NCBI RefSeq assembly: GCF_029625295.1
Contig: NZ_CP121112.1
Span: forward strand, 2,914,001-2,978,000
Length of the DNA: 64,000 nt
Direction of reading: 5' to 3'
From: Flavobacterium gyeonganense
Lineage (GTDB): Bacteria > Bacteroidota > Bacteroidia > Flavobacteriales > Flavobacteriaceae
Within the stretch, counting starts at the first letter, position 1; every line of letters begins with the position of its first letter. The position numbers and the translations under genes were made by a program. Positions 62,063 to 64,000 of the stretch are shown here, piece after piece. The notes under the pieces were generated by a model, which made no database searches, was not told where the DNA came from, and saw only the letters and a program-made list of their open reading frames with translations.

Positions 62063-63631
62063 TTTGGAATATAAGTCTTCATCAAGATCATAGACGTCGT
62101 ATCTAAAAATTAACTGGTCTTTTTCGGTCCAGGCGGTCCAGTACCATTGGTATAATTTGTATTTCTTGGTAATTCGGATACTAGTTGTCTTTTTACGTGC
62201 AATAATAGTGTCTATTTTTTCTTTAGACCAGTTTTTAGAATCGTCTAAAATATGCTGTGCTAATTCTAAGGGATTTTCGACACGCACACAGCCGGAACTT
62301 AAAGAACGGTTGCTTCTTTCAAAGTAATTTCTGTGATTGGTGTCGTGCAAATACACGCTATAATTATTAGGGAACATAATTTTTATTAACCCAAGGGAGT
62401 TGTAATAACCCGGTTTTTGGATATATCGATAGCTTCTGGGCTTGTTGATGTTCCAGTTTGCAGGGTCGACTTCGTGTCCGGCTCTGTCATAAATCGTGAT
62501 ATTTTTGTTTTTTAAATAATTTCGATTACGCTTCATTGCAGGAACAACGTCTTCTTTTAAAATAGTAGGAGGGACGGTCCAGGTTGGGTTGAAAACAATG
62601 CTCTTTAGCGTAGATGTTAAAACCGGTGTTCTTCTTTTACTGGTTCCAACAACAACATTTCTCACAGCTGTCGTATCATTATTTTCTACAACATGTAATT
62701 TAAAATCAGGAATATTTACTATAAAGTAATTTTCTGCTAGTTCGTTCGGATACCATCTCCAGCGTTCTAAGTTTGCAATAATTTGATGTCTTCTTTTTTC
62801 TTTAGAAAAATTTAGGTGATGGATAGTGCTGGCTCCAATAACCCCGTCAGCAACTAATCCGTGTCGAGCCTGGAATTTTTTTACAGCTTCAAATGTTTTG
62901 TTGTCATAGATTCTTGTTAAACTGTCGTTTCCTGACATGTCATTCCAGTAAAGAAGTCTCTTTTTAATGTTTATTAAAGCAATATTAGTGTCATTTGGTT
63001 TTATTTTTTCTGCTGATTCAATCAATTTGACATTATCAGAAGGAAAATCATTGACAAGTTTCAAGGCTTTCAGTAATTGTTTGTAAGTTTCAGTTTTTGG
63101 CTGAATATTTTCAACCAAACTATCTAAAGTATTACGATTGAAACTTTTTACTAACACAGCATTGATATCTAAATCCTTGTCTTCAAGTGCCCAGTCACGA
63201 TATAAATACTTAGGATTTAATTTTCCTTCATATAAATGGGTCACATATTTTTCAAAATTATGTGTAAGCAACAGATCATATTCAGCGAGCTGTTTATTAT
63301 TTAATTTGTCAATTTGTTTTTCATAAACATCCATCTTTTTTACCCGATAATCATTTGGATTCAGTCCTAATTCATCTGATTTTTTCAGTTGTGACAAGAT
63401 GTAGGTTCTTTTTTTAAGATTTCCCCAAATCGTTTTGTTAGCAGATGACAGATAAAATTGTTTTAATGTTTCACTTTTATATGAATTTATAAGTGCGGTA
63501 TCAATGTCAATTGTCCTTGCATCTGTAATCACAATGGCAGGTAAGGCTTTTTTTATTTTAGGGGTATCTTTTTGTTCTTTTTTACAGCTTACAACAACAA
63601 ACAATAATAATAGAAAGTAAAATTTATTCAT
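62051..63631 (-). CDS. L,D-transpeptidase of the YcbB/LdtD type
   Basis: This is a 526-residue lipoprotein-like precursor (Leu-Phe-Val-Val-Val-Ser-Cys-Lys at about 9-16). A scaffold domain (about 60-230) precedes a PG_binding_1 repeat (Phe-Gln-Ala-Arg-His-Gly-Leu-Val-Ala-Asp-Gly-Val-Ile-Gly at about 253-266). The YkuD catalytic domain spans about 300-470, with His in Tyr-Leu-His-Asp-Thr-Asn-His and the motif Leu-Ser-Ser-Gly-Cys-Val-Arg-Val at about 445-452. This layout equals E. coli LdtD (YcbB), which makes 3-3 cross-links. The GNAT gene starts just upstream on the same strand. Confidence 0.92.
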   Translation of the reverse strand: MNKFYFLLLLFVVVSCKKEQKDTPKIKKALPAIVITDARTIDIDTALINSYKSETLKQFYLSSANKTIWGNLKKRTYILSQLKKSDELGLNPNDYRVKKMDVYEKQIDKLNNKQLAEYDLLLTHNFEKYVTHLYEGKLNPKYLYRDWALEDKDLDINAVLVKSFNRNTLDSLVENIQPKTETYKQLLKALKLVNDFPSDNVKLIESAEKIKPNDTNIALINIKKRLLYWNDMSGNDSLTRIYDNKTFEAVKKFQARHGLVADGVIGASTIHHLNFSKEKRRHQIIANLERWRWYPNELAENYFIVNIPDFKLHVVENNDTTAVRNVVVGTSKRRTPVLTSTLKSIVFNPTWTVPPTILKEDVVPAMKRNRNYLKNKNITIYDRAGHEVDPANWNINKPRSYRYIQKPGYYNSLGLIKIMFPNNYSVYLHDTNHRNYFERSNRSLSSGCVRVENPLELAQHILDDSKNWSKEKIDTIIARKKTTSIRITKKYKLYQWYWTAWTEKDQLIFRYDVYDLDEDLYSKLRN

Positions 63632-63632
63632 T

Positions 63633-64000
63633 TTATATTTTTTTGTACATTAAATAATGTTTTCCAACATCTGGGATTTCAAAAGAATTTCCTTTGACTT
63701 TGTATCCCATTTTTTTATAGAAACCAACAGCAGCCACTCTGGCATTAAACCATATTAAATGGAATTCGTTTGAAATACAGTATGCTTCACAATGTTTAAA
63801 AAGAGATTCTCCATAACCTTTTTTCTGATGTGCTTGTGCAATAGCCATGCCGCGAATTTGTGCTTGTAAATTTTCTGCAAATATAGGATTGGTTTTGAAG
63901 AATAACGAAATTATTCCTATTAAATCTGAATTATCAAATAATCCGAAGTGATGTGTTGTTTGTAAATCATCGCCTTCAAAAATGCAGGTTTCGATGGGTT
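63633..64000 (-). CDS. GNAT family N-acetyltransferase (5' end outside window)
   Basis: The frame is open from the right edge of the window to the TAA at 63633, so the start lies beyond base 64000. Residues in the window include Gln-Ile-Arg-Gly-Met-Ala-Ile-Ala and the acetyl-CoA loop Gln-Lys-Lys-Gly-Tyr-Gly-Glu-Ser-Leu (Gln/Arg-x-x-Gly-x-Gly pattern). The C-terminal Phe-Tyr-Lys-Lys-Met-Gly-Tyr motif is also present. The substrate is unknown. It ends 1 bp before the L,D-transpeptidase start, so the two are probably co-transcribed. Confidence 0.85.
   Translation of the reverse strand, partial: PIETCIFEGDDLQTTHHFGLFDNSDLIGIISLFFKTNPIFAENLQAQIRGMAIAQAHQKKGYGESLFKHCEAYCISNEFHLIWFNARVAAVGFYKKMGYKVKGNSFEIPDVGKHYLMYKKI

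Noticed and set aside
1..64000. CRISPR array, rRNA or tRNA genes, prophage
   Set aside because: No regularly spaced repeats, no rRNA or cloverleaf sequences and no phage structural genes were recognised.

Overview
The window is AT-rich chromosomal DNA from a Bacteroidota bacterium, most likely a Flavobacterium. Several things support this: promoters of the TAnnTTTG type, a type IX secretion (T9SS) cargo protein and a T9SS plug-type protein, the ligase/exonuclease/helicase/PdeM cluster typical of Bacteroidota, and many short palindromic dispersed repeats. No rRNA, tRNA or CRISPR array was seen.

Layout. 1-2440 holds the end of a DUF4202 gene and a NarX-like nitrate/nitrite sensor kinase. 2441-5370 holds dispersed repeats, a small hypothetical gene and a purT / DUF6370 / Crp-Fnr operon. 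5384-10279 holds a T9SS LamG protein, then a TPR-histidine kinase with its NarL-type regulator. 10321-14600 holds pirin and YceI genes that share an operator, then fabD, DUF983 and an AraC regulator. 14605-28389 is a nitrate assimilation region: a rubredoxin/nitrite-reductase-like protein, a fused assimilatory nitrate reductase, an FNR-type regulator with a full set of candidate Fe-S cysteines, an outer-membrane channel, an NrtABD-type ABC importer and a NarL-type response regulator. 28533-31715 holds a U32/RlhA-like protein, a beta-barrel protein and a DUF2383 protein. 31999-33437 is an IS110-family element that splits a dispersed repeat at a CT core and has a candidate bridge RNA upstream of its transposase. 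33536-43637 holds an aminotransferase, a desaturase, rsmG, alkaline phosphatase, a LytS/LytTR pair, a CocE-like hydrolase and pruA. 43815-50934 is the ligase-associated DNA repair cluster, interrupted by a lipoprotein hydrolase gene. 50931-64000 holds apaG, the plug protein, a SNF2 helicase, a methyltransferase, a broken GxxExxY gene, map, DUF445, gpmI, two L,D-transpeptidases and a partial GNAT gene.

How the genes work together. The NarX-like kinase and NarL-like regulator flank the nitrate genes and may form a split two-component system. The outer-membrane channel and NrtABD would bring nitrate in, and the fused reductase would reduce it to nitrite using NAD(P)H. The nitrite reductase NirBD is not in the window. 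A TACGTA-centred motif recurs upstream of the reductase, the channel gene and the NarL-type gene.

Five single-base discrepancies in A or T homopolymers break four genes, and an in-frame amber codon breaks a fifth. The indels may be sequencing errors, so the affected genes are marked as apparent pseudogenes.
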